From NCBI RefSeq assembly GCF_004336805.1, contig NZ_SJXM01000018.1:1-64000 (forward strand): 64,000 nucleotides of DNA. The letters are read 5' to 3'. Position 1 is the stretch's first letter. Each line of letters begins with the position of its first letter. The notes under the pieces are model-generated. The model worked only from the letters and a program-made list of their open reading frames with translations, made no database searches and had not been told where the DNA came from. Positions 49,583 through 59,561 of the stretch are shown in pieces. The position numbers were made by a program, and so were the translations under genes. The DNA comes from Aeromicrobium sp. IC_218 (GTDB lineage: Bacteria; Actinomycetota; Actinomycetes; Propionibacteriales; Nocardioidaceae).

Positions 49583-50368
49583 ATGGACGACGCCGCCCTG
49601 CTGAGGGCCTACGACGAGCAGCTCCGCACCGACGCCGAGACGCCGAGCGCGGTGTCGGTCGAGCGGCTCGGCCCGCTGCGGCTCGTGACCTTCCGGGGCC
49701 GACGCGGGTTCGTCACCTACCGAGACCTCGGTGGTGTCGACGCCGAGGAGGTCCGCCGGCTCGTGGCTGAGGGACTCGCCCGGCTCACCGCCGACCCGGA
49801 CATCACCCGCATCGAGTGGAAGACCCGCGGGCACGACCACGCGCCGGGGCTGCACGAGGCGCTCGTCGCGCACGGGTTCGTGGCCGGGGAGACGGAGTCG
49901 GTGATGGTCGGACCGCTGGCCGGACTCGCCGTCGACGTGCCGCTGCCCGACGGCGTCACGCTGCGCCGCGTCACCGCCGAGGCCGACGTCCGGGCCATGA
50001 GCGCGATGCAGGACGAGGCGTTCGGTGAGCCCGTGTCCGAGCGGGAGGCCGACGCGCTGCTTCACCGGTTGTCGCTGGACGACGGCATGGAGCTGTGGGT
50101 CGCCGAGACCGAGGGGACGATCGTCAGCGCCGGGCGCCTCGAGCCCGTCGCCGGCAGCGACTTCGTCGGCATCTGGGGCGGCGCGACCCTGCCGGCGTGG
50201 CGGGGCCGGGGCATCTACCGGGCGCTCACCGCCGCTCGGGCCCGTTCAGCACTCGCCGGCGGGTGGACGCTCGCGCACAGCGACTCGACCGAGTACTCGC
50301 GGCCCATCCTCGAGCGCGCCGGGCTGCGCAAGGTGTCGACCACGACGCCGTACGAGTGGAGGCGCTGA
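49583..50368 (+). CDS. GNAT-family N-acetyltransferase
   Basis: The 261-residue protein has a leading helical/beta segment (1-130) and a C-terminal GNAT core (~135-261). The core includes AVAETEGTIVSAG-like strands, GGATLPAWRGRGIYRALTAARARSAL (acetyl-CoA pyrophosphate loop RGRGIY) and DSTEYSRPILERAGLRKV. The acceptor is unknown. ATG 49583 is chosen over the in-frame upstream GTG 49556, which lies in the repeat. Confidence 0.85.
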   Translation: MDDAALLRAYDEQLRTDAETPSAVSVERLGPLRLVTFRGRRGFVTYRDLGGVDAEEVRRLVAEGLARLTADPDITRIEWKTRGHDHAPGLHEALVAHGFVAGETESVMVGPLAGLAVDVPLPDGVTLRRVTAEADVRAMSAMQDEAFGEPVSEREADALLHRLSLDDGMELWVAETEGTIVSAGRLEPVAGSDFVGIWGGATLPAWRGRGIYRALTAARARSALAGGWTLAHSDSTEYSRPILERAGLRKVSTTTPYEWRR

Positions 50369-50372
50369 GGGT

Positions 50373-50444
50373 CCCTTCGACAGGCTCAGGGAACGGGAGA
50401 CCGGCCAGGGAACGGGAGACCGGCTCGAAGAACGGGAGACCGGC
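50373..50444. repeat. Mini inverted repeat followed by a 15-bp triplicated sequence
   Basis: CCCTTCGACAGGCTCAGGG (50373-50391) is the inverse-oriented family member. It runs into GAACGGGAGACCGGC repeated at 50391-50405, 50410-50424 and 50430-50444 (periods 19 and 20). The repeats end exactly at the stop codon of the convergent small gene. Confidence 0.65.
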
Positions 50445-50690
50445 TCAGGGAGCGGGGGTGCGGGACTGCTCGTGCTCGACCAGGGCGAGGCGCGTGCCCA
50501 GGACCACCGCGGCGGTCACCAGGCTCAGCACCCCGACGAGCAGCAGGACCGCAGCGAGGATCTCTCCGCCCTCGTCCGCGCCGGCGCTGTCCCGGCCGAC
50601 GAAGAAGCCGACCACGACCAGCACGATCCCGAGCGCGAGGAAGCCCAGCGCGGCGGGCGAGCGGTACGGATCGGAGGACGGCGAGCTCAT
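50445..50690 (-). CDS. Small two-helix membrane protein, paralogue of 44534-44824
   Basis: The 81-residue protein has a short polar N-terminus (MSSPSSDPYRSPA), two hydrophobic helices separated by GRDSAGADEGG, and a tail TRLALVEHEQSRTPAP. ATG 50690 is preferred over GTG 50699 because TAGCGT lies 7 nt before it. Function unknown. Confidence 0.65.
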   Translation of the reverse strand: MSSPSSDPYRSPAALGFLALGIVLVVVGFFVGRDSAGADEGGEILAAVLLLVGVLSLVTAAVVLGTRLALVEHEQSRTPAP

Positions 50691-50697
50691 GATGCGC

Positions 50698-50703
50698 ACG
50701 CTA
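50698..50703 (-). promoter_or_regulatory. Predicted -10 element (TAGCGT)
   Basis: Minus-strand TAGCGT, 7 nt before ATG 50690; leaderless pattern. Confidence 0.45.
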
Positions 50704-50726
50704 GCGGCTCGGGGACGCCCTGCGGC

Positions 50727-52028
50727 TCAGAACCAGTGGTCGAGGTACGGCGCCCGGGCCGTGGCCATGAGCGCGTCCAGCACGGCGACGTCGCCCTGCA
50801 CCCGCCCCGCGGTCGCGAGCGTGTGCGCCCGGACCCCGCCGAGGTGCAGCGCCGCGAGCGCGTCCACGCCGAGCCGTACGTCGGCGGGCGCCTCCGTCAC
50901 GCTCACCTGCGCGACGCCCGACGCGTCCGCCTCGAGCGCGAACGTGCCACCGGCGACGCCGAGCGGGTCGTCGACCTCCAGCACCACGCGCCCGGACGTC
51001 TCGTAGGTGCGTGCCTCGAGGGCCGCGGGGACGTCGAGGATGCGCGTCCAGAGGTGGTCGAACGTCGTCGTGCGGATCGCGCGCCGGTCGCCGACCATCC
51101 AGCCGAGCGGCTCGTCGACGGGACGCAGGTGAGCCGTGACTCGTGAGACCAGGTCCATCTCGAGCAGCGTCCGCCACAGGGCGGCGTACGCCTCGTCGGT
51201 CGCGGCGACGAGGTGGTGCAGCACGACGGTGGAGCGCGACATGTCCCGGTCGTCCTCGACCAGCCGATAGACCGCGAAGCCTTGCGGCGTGCCGTCGGCG
51301 TCGTCGTGGCGCAGGTGGCGCCACGCCCGGCTGTGCGTGTCGCCGGCCGTCTCGCCGAGCGTGCCGAGCATGCGGCGCAGGAAGACCTCGCCCATGACGA
51401 TGTTGCCCGGGGTGGCCCGGCGGACGCGGTCGAGCACCTGCTCGGCACCGTCGCGCAGGGTGTCGGGCTCGACGAGCTGGGTGCGGCCCGTGGTCTCGGG
51501 GCCGGTCCAGCGGGCGCGGCCGGTGTCGACCTCGAGGTCGGCGGCCATGGCGGACGGCGCGAAGCCGAAGCGGCCGTAGATCGTCGCCTCCGAGACGGTG
51601 AGCATCGCCATCGGCAGGCCCGCGGCCTTCGCCGTGCGCAGCTCCGAGCCCAGCAGGTTGCGGGCGATGCCGCGGCGGCGGTGGGTGGGCGCGACCGTCA
51701 CCCCGCTGATCGCCCACGCCGGCACGGCGGTCCCTCCGGGCACGGTCAGCGCGGACGTCCAGCTCTCCAGCGTCCCCACGGGCGTCGCGGGCTCGGCGAC
51801 GGTCGTGTCCCAGACGCCGACGTGGCGGTGGTGGCCCCGCAGCTCGTGCCGGGCACCGAGCGCGTCGGACGACCCACGGACGTCCAGGAAGCCGCGGCGC
51901 ACGGCCTGCGCCCAGGCGTCGAGTCCGGCGCGGTCGGACGCGCCCACGAGCCCGAGCCGCAGGCCGCGACCGGCCAGCTCCTCCTGGGCGGCCGCGTCGA
52001 CCGGCTGGGCGGCGGCGTCGACGCTCAT
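50727..52028 (-). CDS. Eis-family GNAT N-acetyltransferase
   Basis: The 433-residue enzyme has two GNAT-type domains and a C-terminal sterol-carrier-like domain, as in Eis. The acetyl-CoA loop is VTVAPTHRRRGIARNLL and the first domain continues YGRFGFAPSAMAADLEVD. The chain ends YLDHWF; in Mycobacterium Eis the carboxylate of a C-terminal Phe acts as catalytic base, and the terminal Phe is kept here. Eis enzymes acetylate several amines of aminoglycosides and proteins. It is the last gene of an operon with pncB and pncA, overlapping pncA by 4 nt. Confidence 0.88.
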   Translation of the reverse strand: MSVDAAAQPVDAAAQEELAGRGLRLGLVGASDRAGLDAWAQAVRRGFLDVRGSSDALGARHELRGHHRHVGVWDTTVAEPATPVGTLESWTSALTVPGGTAVPAWAISGVTVAPTHRRRGIARNLLGSELRTAKAAGLPMAMLTVSEATIYGRFGFAPSAMAADLEVDTGRARWTGPETTGRTQLVEPDTLRDGAEQVLDRVRRATPGNIVMGEVFLRRMLGTLGETAGDTHSRAWRHLRHDDADGTPQGFAVYRLVEDDRDMSRSTVVLHHLVAATDEAYAALWRTLLEMDLVSRVTAHLRPVDEPLGWMVGDRRAIRTTTFDHLWTRILDVPAALEARTYETSGRVVLEVDDPLGVAGGTFALEADASGVAQVSVTEAPADVRLGVDALAALHLGGVRAHTLATAGRVQGDVAVLDALMATARAPYLDHWF

Positions 52029-52573
52029 GCGACCACGACGCCGGCGGACGTCCACTCGTCGCGCACGCGGTCGAGGTTGGCCGGCGTCACGGCGGCGGTC
52101 AGTCCCTCCAGCACGCGCACGGTGAAGCCCTCGGTTGCGGCGTCGAGCACGGTGGCCCGCACGCAGTGGTCGGTGGCGATGCCGCAGACGTCCACGTCGG
52201 TCACGTCGTGCGCGCGGAGCCAGGCGGCCAGCCCGGTGCCGGCGGCCAAGCCCTCGAAGCCGGAGTAGGCGGCCTCGTACTCGCCCTTGTCGAAGATCGC
52301 CTCGAACAGGTCGTCGGTCAGCGGCGCCTCGAGCTCGGCCCCCGGCGTGCCCACGACGCAGTGCGGTGGCCAGGAGTCGACGAAGTCCGGGTTCTCGCTG
52401 AAGTGAGGCCCGGGGTCGACGTGGTGGTCACGGGTGGCCACGACGTGGTCGTACCCGTGGGCGGACGCCAGCAGGGTGCGGACGTCCTCGGCCACGCGGT
52501 GCCCGCCGGCCACGGCCAGCGAGCCGCCCTCGCAGAAGTCGACCTGCACGTCGACGACGACCAGTGCCCTCAT
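52025..52573 (-). CDS. pncA: Nicotinamidase (isochorismatase fold)
   Basis: The 182-residue enzyme hydrolyses nicotinamide to nicotinate in NAD salvage. It has catalytic Asp8 in [13 protein letters not shown], the metal site [12 protein letters not shown], Lys in [13 protein letters not shown] and the catalytic Cys in [13 protein letters not shown]. It overlaps both neighbours by 4 nt, and pncB upstream supplies the next step. Confidence 0.95.
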   Translation of the reverse strand: MRALVVVDVQVDFCEGGSLAVAGGHRVAEDVRTLLASAHGYDHVVATRDHHVDPGPHFSENPDFVDSWPPHCVVGTPGAELEAPLTDDLFEAIFDKGEYEAAYSGFEGLAAGTGLAAWLRAHDVTDVDVCGIATDHCVRATVLDAATEGFTVRVLEGLTAAVTPANLDRVRDEWTSAGVVVA

Positions 52574-53862
52574 CGCGCCCCCTCGTAGACGGTCGGCAGC
52601 ACGGGCTCGCCGCGCGAGAGCTGGCACGCCGACGGCGGCAGCTCGGCGAGCGAGTCGTCGAGCCGCTTGCGGGCGTCGTCGAGCGTGGAGTGGTCGACGC
52701 GCTCGCCGCCCCGCACGAGCGGCACGAGCAGCGAGCGGTCGTCGCCGTCGTCGTGCGGCGCCACGTCGACGCCGATCACCTCGTGGGTGGCGACCCCGCG
52801 CGCGTCCCGCCGGCGCAGCGCCTGCTTGCGTCCGCCGGTGGACGCCTTGTCCTTGGACTTCTTGGCGACCGGCACCATCTGCCCGTCGGGGCCCTCGCGC
52901 GAGACGAGCTTGTAGACGAAGCCGGACGTCGGCGCGCCCGAGCCGGTGACCAGCGCGGTGCCGACGCCGTAGCCGTCGACCGGCGCCTGGGCGAGCGCGG
53001 CGATGGCGAACTCGTCCAGGTCGCTGGTGACGATGATGCGGGTGTCGGTGGCGCCCAGGGAGTCGAGCTGCTGGCGCACCTCGGCGGCCAGGGAGACGAG
53101 GTCGCCGGAGTCCAGGCGCACCGCGCCCAGGCCGGTGCCGGCGACGTCGACGGCGGTGCGGACGGCCTCGGCCACGTCGTAGGTGTCGACGAGGACGGTG
53201 GTGCCGCGGCCGAGGGACTCGACCTGTCCGACGAACGCGTCGCGCTCGGAGTCGTGCAGCAGCGTGAACGAGTGCGCGCTCGTGCCCGTGGTCGGGACGC
53301 CCCACGTGCGTCCGGCCTCGAGGTTGGACGTCGCGCCGAAGCCGGCGACGTACGCGGCGCGGGCGGCGGCGACCGCCGACCACTCGTGCGTGCGGCGCGA
53401 GCCCATCTCGATGAGCGGGCGGCCGGCGGCGGAGGTGCGCATGCGCGCGGCGGCCGACGCGATCGCCGAGTCGTGGTTGTAGATGCTCAGCAGCACCGTC
53501 TCGAGCAGCACGGCCTCGGCGAACGAGCCCTCGACGACCACGACGGGGGAGCCGGGGAAGTAGACCTCGCCCTCGGGGTAGCCCCAGACGTCGCCGCCGA
53601 ACCGGAAGTCGGCGAGCCAGTCCAGCGTGGGGGCGTCGACGACGTCGTGGGCCCGCAGGAACTCCAGGTCGTCCTCGTCGAAGCGGAAGCGCTCGATGGC
53701 GTCCAGCGCGCGGCCGACGCCGGCGATGACGCCGTAGCGGCGTCCGTCGGGCAGGCGGCGCGCGAACAGCTCGAAGACGGACGCGCGCCCGGCCGTGCCG
53801 TCGCGCAGGCTCGCCTGGAGCATCGTCAGCTCGTAGTGGTCGGTCAGCAGCCCTGTGGTCAC
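52570..53862 (-). CDS. pncB: Nicotinate phosphoribosyltransferase
   Basis: The 430-residue enzyme makes nicotinate mononucleotide from nicotinate. It shows [16 protein letters not shown], the PRPP-binding [19 protein letters not shown] and [29 protein letters not shown]. The C-terminal third carries a basic [20 protein letters not shown] segment. GTG 53862 gives the family start and is preceded by TAGCCT with 6-nt spacing. Confidence 0.95.
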   Translation of the reverse strand: MTTGLLTDHYELTMLQASLRDGTAGRASVFELFARRLPDGRRYGVIAGVGRALDAIERFRFDEDDLEFLRAHDVVDAPTLDWLADFRFGGDVWGYPEGEVYFPGSPVVVVEGSFAEAVLLETVLLSIYNHDSAIASAAARMRTSAAGRPLIEMGSRRTHEWSAVAAARAAYVAGFGATSNLEAGRTWGVPTTGTSAHSFTLLHDSERDAFVGQVESLGRGTTVLVDTYDVAEAVRTAVDVAGTGLGAVRLDSGDLVSLAAEVRQQLDSLGATDTRIIVTSDLDEFAIAALAQAPVDGYGVGTALVTGSGAPTSGFVYKLVSREGPDGQMVPVAKKSKDKASTGGRKQALRRRDARGVATHEVIGVDVAPHDDGDDRSLLVPLVRGGERVDHSTLDDARKRLDDSLAELPPSACQLSRGEPVLPTVYEGAR

Positions 53863-53868
53863 CGGGCC

Positions 53869-53874
53869 AGGCTA
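53869..53874 (-). promoter_or_regulatory. Predicted -10 element (TAGCCT) of the pncB-pncA-eis operon
   Basis: Minus-strand TAGCCT, 6 nt before GTG 53862; leaderless pattern. Confidence 0.5.
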
Positions 53875-53946
53875 GTGCGGCCGGACGGCACCCGCTCCGC
53901 GGCGTTGGGCCGCGGGACGGCGTCCGCCACAATGGGGGACGTGAGC

Positions 53947-54237
53947 ATGCCGACCCCCGTCCAGATCGACGAGCCCGACGTCGCCGACGACGTCCGGCTC
54001 GAGGACCCGTGGGTCACCATCGTGTGGAACGACCCGGTCAACCTGATGTCGTACGTGGCCTACGTGTTCCGCGAGTACTTCGGCTACACCGAGGACAAGG
54101 CCACCGAGCTCATGCTCGCGGTGCACCACGACGGCAAGGCGGTCGTGTCGAGTGGCAGCCGTGAGCAGCAGGAGCGTCACGTGCAGGCGATGCACGAGTA
54201 CGGCCTGTGGGCGACCCTGCAGAGGAGCGGCGTGTGA
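53947..54237 (+). CDS. clpS: ATP-dependent Clp protease adaptor ClpS
   Basis: The 96-residue adaptor delivers N-degron substrates to ClpAP/ClpCP. It contains [22 protein letters not shown], the N-end-binding pocket and [27 protein letters not shown] (53934-53939) is 7 nt from ATG 53947; GTG 53941 and ATG 53932 are also in frame. The stop overlaps the DUF2017 start by 4 nt. Confidence 0.92.
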   Translation: MPTPVQIDEPDVADDVRLEDPWVTIVWNDPVNLMSYVAYVFREYFGYTEDKATELMLAVHHDGKAVVSSGSREQQERHVQAMHEYGLWATLQRSGV

Positions 54238-54821
54238 AGCCCTTCCGCCGTCGCCGGCGCGGACGCGTCCAGGCGACCTTCGAGTCGGCCGAGGCCCACC
54301 TGCTGGCCAACCTCTCCGCGCAGGTCGTGGAGCTGCTGCGCGACCGCAGCGGCGAGTCCGAGTCCAGCGCCGACCCGCTCGCCACCCAGCTCGGCATGGG
54401 CGGGCCCGCGCTGCCGCCGGACGACCCGGTGCTGCGCCGCCTGCTGCCCGACGCCTACCGCGACGACGCCGACGACGCGGCCGAGTTCCGCCGCTTCACC
54501 GAGCAGTCGCTCGTCTCCAGCAAGGTCGCGAACGCCGAGGTGCTGATCGAGACCCTGCGCGCCGGCGGCCTGGACGACGGCCCGATCGCCGACAGCGACG
54601 ACGGCACCGAGGTCGAGGTCGAGCTCGACCCCGCCCAGGTGCAGGCCTGGCTGCGGGCGCTCACCGACGTCCGGCTCGCGCTGGCCGTGCGGCTGGGCAT
54701 CGAGACCGACGAGGACCTCGAGCGGCTCGAGCAGTCCGACGACGACGCGGTCATCGCCTTCGGCGACGTGTACGACTGGCTGGGCTTCGTCCAGGAGTCG
54801 CTCGTCGTCGCCCTCGACTGA
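54234..54821 (+). CDS. DUF2017 domain protein
   Basis: The 195-residue acidic protein of DUF2017 has [43 protein letters not shown] and [17 protein letters not shown], and is always next to clpS in Actinobacteria. The role is unknown. GTG 54234 (overlap with clpS) gives a basic start [16 protein letters not shown] typical of the family; the longer frame from 54207 lies inside clpS. Confidence 0.9.
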   Translation: MKPFRRRRRGRVQATFESAEAHLLANLSAQVVELLRDRSGESESSADPLATQLGMGGPALPPDDPVLRRLLPDAYRDDADDAAEFRRFTEQSLVSSKVANAEVLIETLRAGGLDDGPIADSDDGTEVEVELDPAQVQAWLRALTDVRLALAVRLGIETDEDLERLEQSDDDAVIAFGDVYDWLGFVQESLVVALD

Positions 54822-54831
54822 CGGGCCGCGC

Positions 54832-54922
54832 CGGTGGGCGGTGAGTGGTCCACGACCCAGCGCGGTGGGCGGTGAGTGATCCACCACCGCGGACGTCCGC
54901 GTCGTGGATGACTCACCGCCCC
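54832..54922. repeat. Palindromic GGGCGGTGAGT-type intergenic repeat
   Basis: GGTGGGCGGTGAGTGGTCCAC (54833-54853) and GGTGGGCGGTGAGTGATCCAC (54864-54884) are near-identical direct copies. The second pairs with GTGGATGACTCACCGCCC (54904-54921) with one mismatch and encloses the perfect palindrome GCGGACGTCCGC (54889-54900). Related sequence occurs at 59412-59543. Confidence 0.7.
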
Positions 54923-54942
54923 GCGGGGGCGGCCGGTCCGGC

Positions 54943-57492
54943 TCAGCCGTGGCGCGGCGTGACGGTGAAGGACGTCCGGGTGGTGCGGTCGCCGGAGCGG
55001 ACGGTGACCTTCTTGGTGCCCCAGCGCTGTCCGACGTCGAAGCGGACCGTGTAGGTGCCGTTCTTGGACGCTCGAGCCGTCGCGGCGCTGATCGTCTTCC
55101 CGCGGTAGGTGACGCGCACCTTCTGGCCGGGGACGAGGCCGCGGACGGTGATCCGCTGGGCGGTCGACGCGCGTGCCGCGGACTTCTTGGCGGTGGCGGC
55201 GAGCTTCCCGGTCACCACGGCGAGGCTGTCGCGGCCGGTCCGGTCGGCGACCGAGCCGGTGACGACGACAGCCCGGCCGGCCGTGGGCGCGGTCCAGGGG
55301 AGCGTCACGGCCGGCGTGGCCGTGCCGCGGGCGTCGGCGGTGCCGCGCGCGACGGTGCGACCGGCGACGCGGACGGAGTAGGTCTCGCGGGCGTCCAGGC
55401 CGCGCACCGAGATGCGGGTGCGCGTGCCGCGGACGACGGGCCGGTCGGTGGCGGCGACGCGCAGGCGGGTGGCCTGGCGGGTCGTGGTCACCGCGACCTG
55501 GGCGGAGGCGGTGCCGGCGGCGTTCGTGGCGGTCAGCCGGTAGACGGACGTGCCGAGGCCGGGCTTGACCGTCGCGCGTCCGGTGGCCGGCTTGGTGCCG
55601 GTCCAGGCGCCCGAGGCGGTGACCCGGTCGGCGTCGGTGGACGTCCAGGTCAGGGTCGTGGACTGGCCGCGGCGCAGCTGCTGCTTCGCGGCGGCGACGT
55701 CGATGCGCGGGCTGGGTGCCGCCGAGCCCGCGACCGGCGCGGTCTCGGCCGACGTCACCGTCGCGTCGGTGTACCCGGTCCGCAGCGCGGTGACCCGGAC
55801 GCTGAGCCGTGCGCCGACCTGCTTCGTCCCGGGCGTGAACGTCGCGCCCGTAGCGCCGGCGATCTCCCGACCGTCGGCGAGCCACTGGTAGGACAGCGAG
55901 TCCGGCGTCGGTGCGACCGCACCGGCGTCGGCGGTCAGCGTCTCGCCGACCTTGACGACCCCGCTGATGGCGGGGGACGGCGACGTGGCGAACGCGTTGA
56001 GGCTCACCGTGACCGTGCGGGTCGCCGTGACGCCGGTGGGCGTGTGGGTGACCGTCAGGGTGCGGGCGCCGGCGGAGCCGAACGTGACGTCGGCGCCGCT
56101 GATCGTGTCCGCCGGGCTGCTGCTGGCGACCGTGACGTCGTCCGTCTCGTCACCGGTGGGGTTGCCGAACCGGTCCGTGCCGGTGGCGGTCAGCGAGACC
56201 GTGTCGCCGTGCTGGGCGCTCGCGGGACCGGTGACGTCCAGCGTCGCGACGGCGTCCGGCGTGACGACCAGCGTCACCGTCCCGGTGACCGGCCCCTCGG
56301 TCGTCGGCACGGTCAGGGTCACGACGTGGGTGCCGGCCTTGGTGGAGCGGAGCGTCACCTTCTCCGTGCCGTCGGTCGTGCTACCCACGCCGGCGTCCGC
56401 GTCGATCGTCCAGGTGCCGGTGGTGATGCTGGCGCCGTTCACGACCAGGTCGAACGACACGGACTCGCCGGCGGCGATGGTCGCGGTGTCGTCCGTCAGG
56501 TCGGTGGTCAGGGTCGGAGGGTCGACGACGATGGCCAGGGAGTGGATGACGCTCGCCGCGACGGTGACGGCTCGCTTGCCGGCCAGCGAAGCAGGGACGG
56601 CGGTCTGTCCTGCGTTGTTCTGGCCCCACCCGGTGATGAGGCCGTCATCGGTGACGGCGAGCGAGTGCAGCTGTCCGGCAGCGATCGCGGTGACGCGCTT
56701 GCCGGTGAGAGAGGCCGGCACGCTGGTCTGGCCGTAGCCGTTGTAGCCCCACGCAGTGGCGATGCCGTCGTCCGTGAGGGCCAGCGCGTGGTTCCCGCCA
56801 CCAGAGATCGCCGTGACACGCTCGCCGGTGAGAGAGGCCGGCACGGTGCTCTGGCCGTAGTAGTTGTCGCCCCACGCGGTGACGGTGCCGTCGTCGGCGA
56901 GGGCGAGTGAGAAGTACTGACCGGCGGCGATGGAGGTGACGTGCTTTCCGGTGAGTGAGGCCGGCACGTTCGTCATGCCGACGGCGCTGTCGCCCCAGGC
57001 GGTGACGGTGCCGTCGTCCGTGAGGGCGAGCGAGTGCCCGTACCCTGCGGCGACAGCGATCACGTGCTTGCCGGTGAGCGCGGCCGGCACGTTCGTCTGG
57101 CCCGTGATGTTGCTTCCCCAGGCGGTCACGGTGCCGTCGTCGGCGACGGCGAGCGAGTGGTTCCCGCCCGCGGCGATCGCCGTGACCTTCTTCGCCGCCA
57201 AGGCGGCCGGGACGTCGAGCTGGCCGTACGTGTTGTCGCCCCAGGCCGTGACGGCGCCGTCGTCGGTGAGCGCGAGGGAGAACATCCCGCTGGCCGCGAC
57301 GGCGACGACCTTCTTGGTGGCGAGTGAGGCCGGCACGTCGGTCAGACCGTTGGAGTTGTAGCCCCATGCGACGACCGTCCCACCGCTCGGGGCGGGCGCG
57401 GCCTGAGCCGGGGCGGCGACGAGCGTCAGCGGGGCGGCGACGAGGGCCGTCCCGAGCAGCAGGGTGAGCAGGCGTCGGGCAGCGCGGTGCAT
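54943..57492 (-). CDS. Secreted RCC1-repeat beta-propeller protein with Ig-like domains
   Basis: The 849-residue exported protein has a signal peptide (1-31, APAQA-APAP). Seven consecutive 41-residue RCC1-type repeats (about 37-325) share the pattern TVTAWGDNxxGQxxVPASL and a following VTAIAAGxxHSLALTDDG, enough for a complete seven-bladed propeller. Several bacterial Ig-like segments follow (~330-760; DATVTSAETAPVAGS marks one boundary), and a C-terminal domain ends TRTSFTVTPRHG. There is no LPxTG signal, so it is probably released. The gene lies on the opposite strand inside a conserved operon block and begins with AGGACCCCC before ATG 57492. Confidence 0.88.
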   Translation of the reverse strand: MHRAARRLLTLLLGTALVAAPLTLVAAPAQAAPAPSGGTVVAWGYNSNGLTDVPASLATKKVVAVAASGMFSLALTDDGAVTAWGDNTYGQLDVPAALAAKKVTAIAAGGNHSLAVADDGTVTAWGSNITGQTNVPAALTGKHVIAVAAGYGHSLALTDDGTVTAWGDSAVGMTNVPASLTGKHVTSIAAGQYFSLALADDGTVTAWGDNYYGQSTVPASLTGERVTAISGGGNHALALTDDGIATAWGYNGYGQTSVPASLTGKRVTAIAAGQLHSLAVTDDGLITGWGQNNAGQTAVPASLAGKRAVTVAASVIHSLAIVVDPPTLTTDLTDDTATIAAGESVSFDLVVNGASITTGTWTIDADAGVGSTTDGTEKVTLRSTKAGTHVVTLTVPTTEGPVTGTVTLVVTPDAVATLDVTGPASAQHGDTVSLTATGTDRFGNPTGDETDDVTVASSSPADTISGADVTFGSAGARTLTVTHTPTGVTATRTVTVSLNAFATSPSPAISGVVKVGETLTADAGAVAPTPDSLSYQWLADGREIAGATGATFTPGTKQVGARLSVRVTALRTGYTDATVTSAETAPVAGSAAPSPRIDVAAAKQQLRRGQSTTLTWTSTDADRVTASGAWTGTKPATGRATVKPGLGTSVYRLTATNAAGTASAQVAVTTTRQATRLRVAATDRPVVRGTRTRISVRGLDARETYSVRVAGRTVARGTADARGTATPAVTLPWTAPTAGRAVVVTGSVADRTGRDSLAVVTGKLAATAKKSAARASTAQRITVRGLVPGQKVRVTYRGKTISAATARASKNGTYTVRFDVGQRWGTKKVTVRSGDRTTRTSFTVTPRHG

Positions 57493-57680
57493 GGGGGTCC
57501 TTCGGTTCGTGCGGGGGAGGCCCGCACGACGCCCGAGCGGCGTGGTGCGGCAGGCGGTCGAGGACGTCCTGCTGCGGCGAGCACGAGCCTAGGTGCCCCC
57601 GGCGCGCCGCGTGGCGAAACGGTCAACCCGCGACGAGTCTCACGCTGCGGTCGTCGTCTCACCCGGTGGGACGCCGTCGG

Positions 57681-57686
57681 TACAGT
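57681..57686 (+). promoter_or_regulatory. Predicted -10 element (TACAGT) of mec
   Basis: TACAGT, 7 nt before GTG 57694. It gives the mec-cysO-cysM operon its own leaderless promoter downstream of the inserted RCC1 gene. Confidence 0.5.
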
Positions 57687-57693
57687 CGCCAGC

Positions 57694-58149
57694 GTGCTGA
57701 CGATCGAGCAGGGCCTCCGCGACGCGATCATCGAGCACGCCCGTCGCGACCACCCCGACGAGGCGTGCGGCGTCATCGCCGGTGCGTACGGTTCGGACCG
57801 CCCCACCCGCCACGTCCCCATGCTGAACGCCGCGATGTCGCCGACGTTCTACGAGTTCGACTCGGCCGACCTGCTCGCGCTGTACCGCGACATGGACGCC
57901 CGCGACGAGGAGCCGGTGGTCATCTACCACTCGCACACCGCGACCGAGGCCTATCCGTCGCGCACCGACGTGAACCTGGCCTCGGAGCCCAACGCCCACT
58001 ACGTCCTGGTCTCGACCCGCGACGGCGCGCACGAGTCCGGCCCGGTCGACTTCCGCTCCTTCCGCATCGTCGACGGCCAGGTCACCGAGGAAGAAGTCCG
58101 CGTCGTCGAGCGTTACGACACCGACGAGTCCACCCAGAAAGCGAAGTGA
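57694..58149 (+). CDS. mec: JAMM/MPN+ metalloprotease Mec (M67 family)
   Basis: The 151-residue zinc protease of the CysO cysteine pathway has Glu in HPDEACGVIAG and the metal motif YHSHTATEAYPSRTDV (HxHx7SxxD). In Mycobacterium, Mec cleaves cysteine from CysO-cysteine. Here its neighbour CysO has a C-terminal extension beyond GlyGly, so Mec may also mature CysO. GTG 57694 is fixed by the upstream TACAGT; cysO starts 2 nt after the stop. Confidence 0.92.
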   Translation: MLTIEQGLRDAIIEHARRDHPDEACGVIAGAYGSDRPTRHVPMLNAAMSPTFYEFDSADLLALYRDMDARDEEPVVIYHSHTATEAYPSRTDVNLASEPNAHYVLVSTRDGAHESGPVDFRSFRIVDGQVTEEEVRVVERYDTDESTQKAK

Positions 58150-58150
58150 C

Positions 58151-59388
<1,238 letters not shown>

Positions 59389-59411
59389 GCGCGTCCCTCG
59401 CTCGTCCGGGC

Positions 59412-59543
59412 CGGTGGGTGGCCGGTGAGTCCTGGTCACTCTCCCGCGGTGGACGGTGAGTGGTGGTCACTCTCCGCGCAGGACGTGACCACCACCCACC
59501 GCTCGGCCCGCGACGCCTCGGAGAGTGACGACGACTCACCGCC
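59412..59543. repeat. Palindromic GGTGAGT-type intergenic repeat
   Basis: GGTGGCCGGTGAGTCCTGGTCACTCTC (59418-59442 region) and GGTGGACGGTGAGTGGTGGTCACTCTC (59449-59474) are direct copies; GAGAGTGACGACGACTCACCGCC (59521-59543) is the inverse copy. GTGGTGGTCAC/GTGACCACCAC forms an inner stem. The GGNGGTGAGT core matches the element at 54832-54922. It fills most of the cysM to beta-glucosidase gap. Confidence 0.65.
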
Positions 59544-59561
59544 CGCCGTGCGCGAGCGGGC

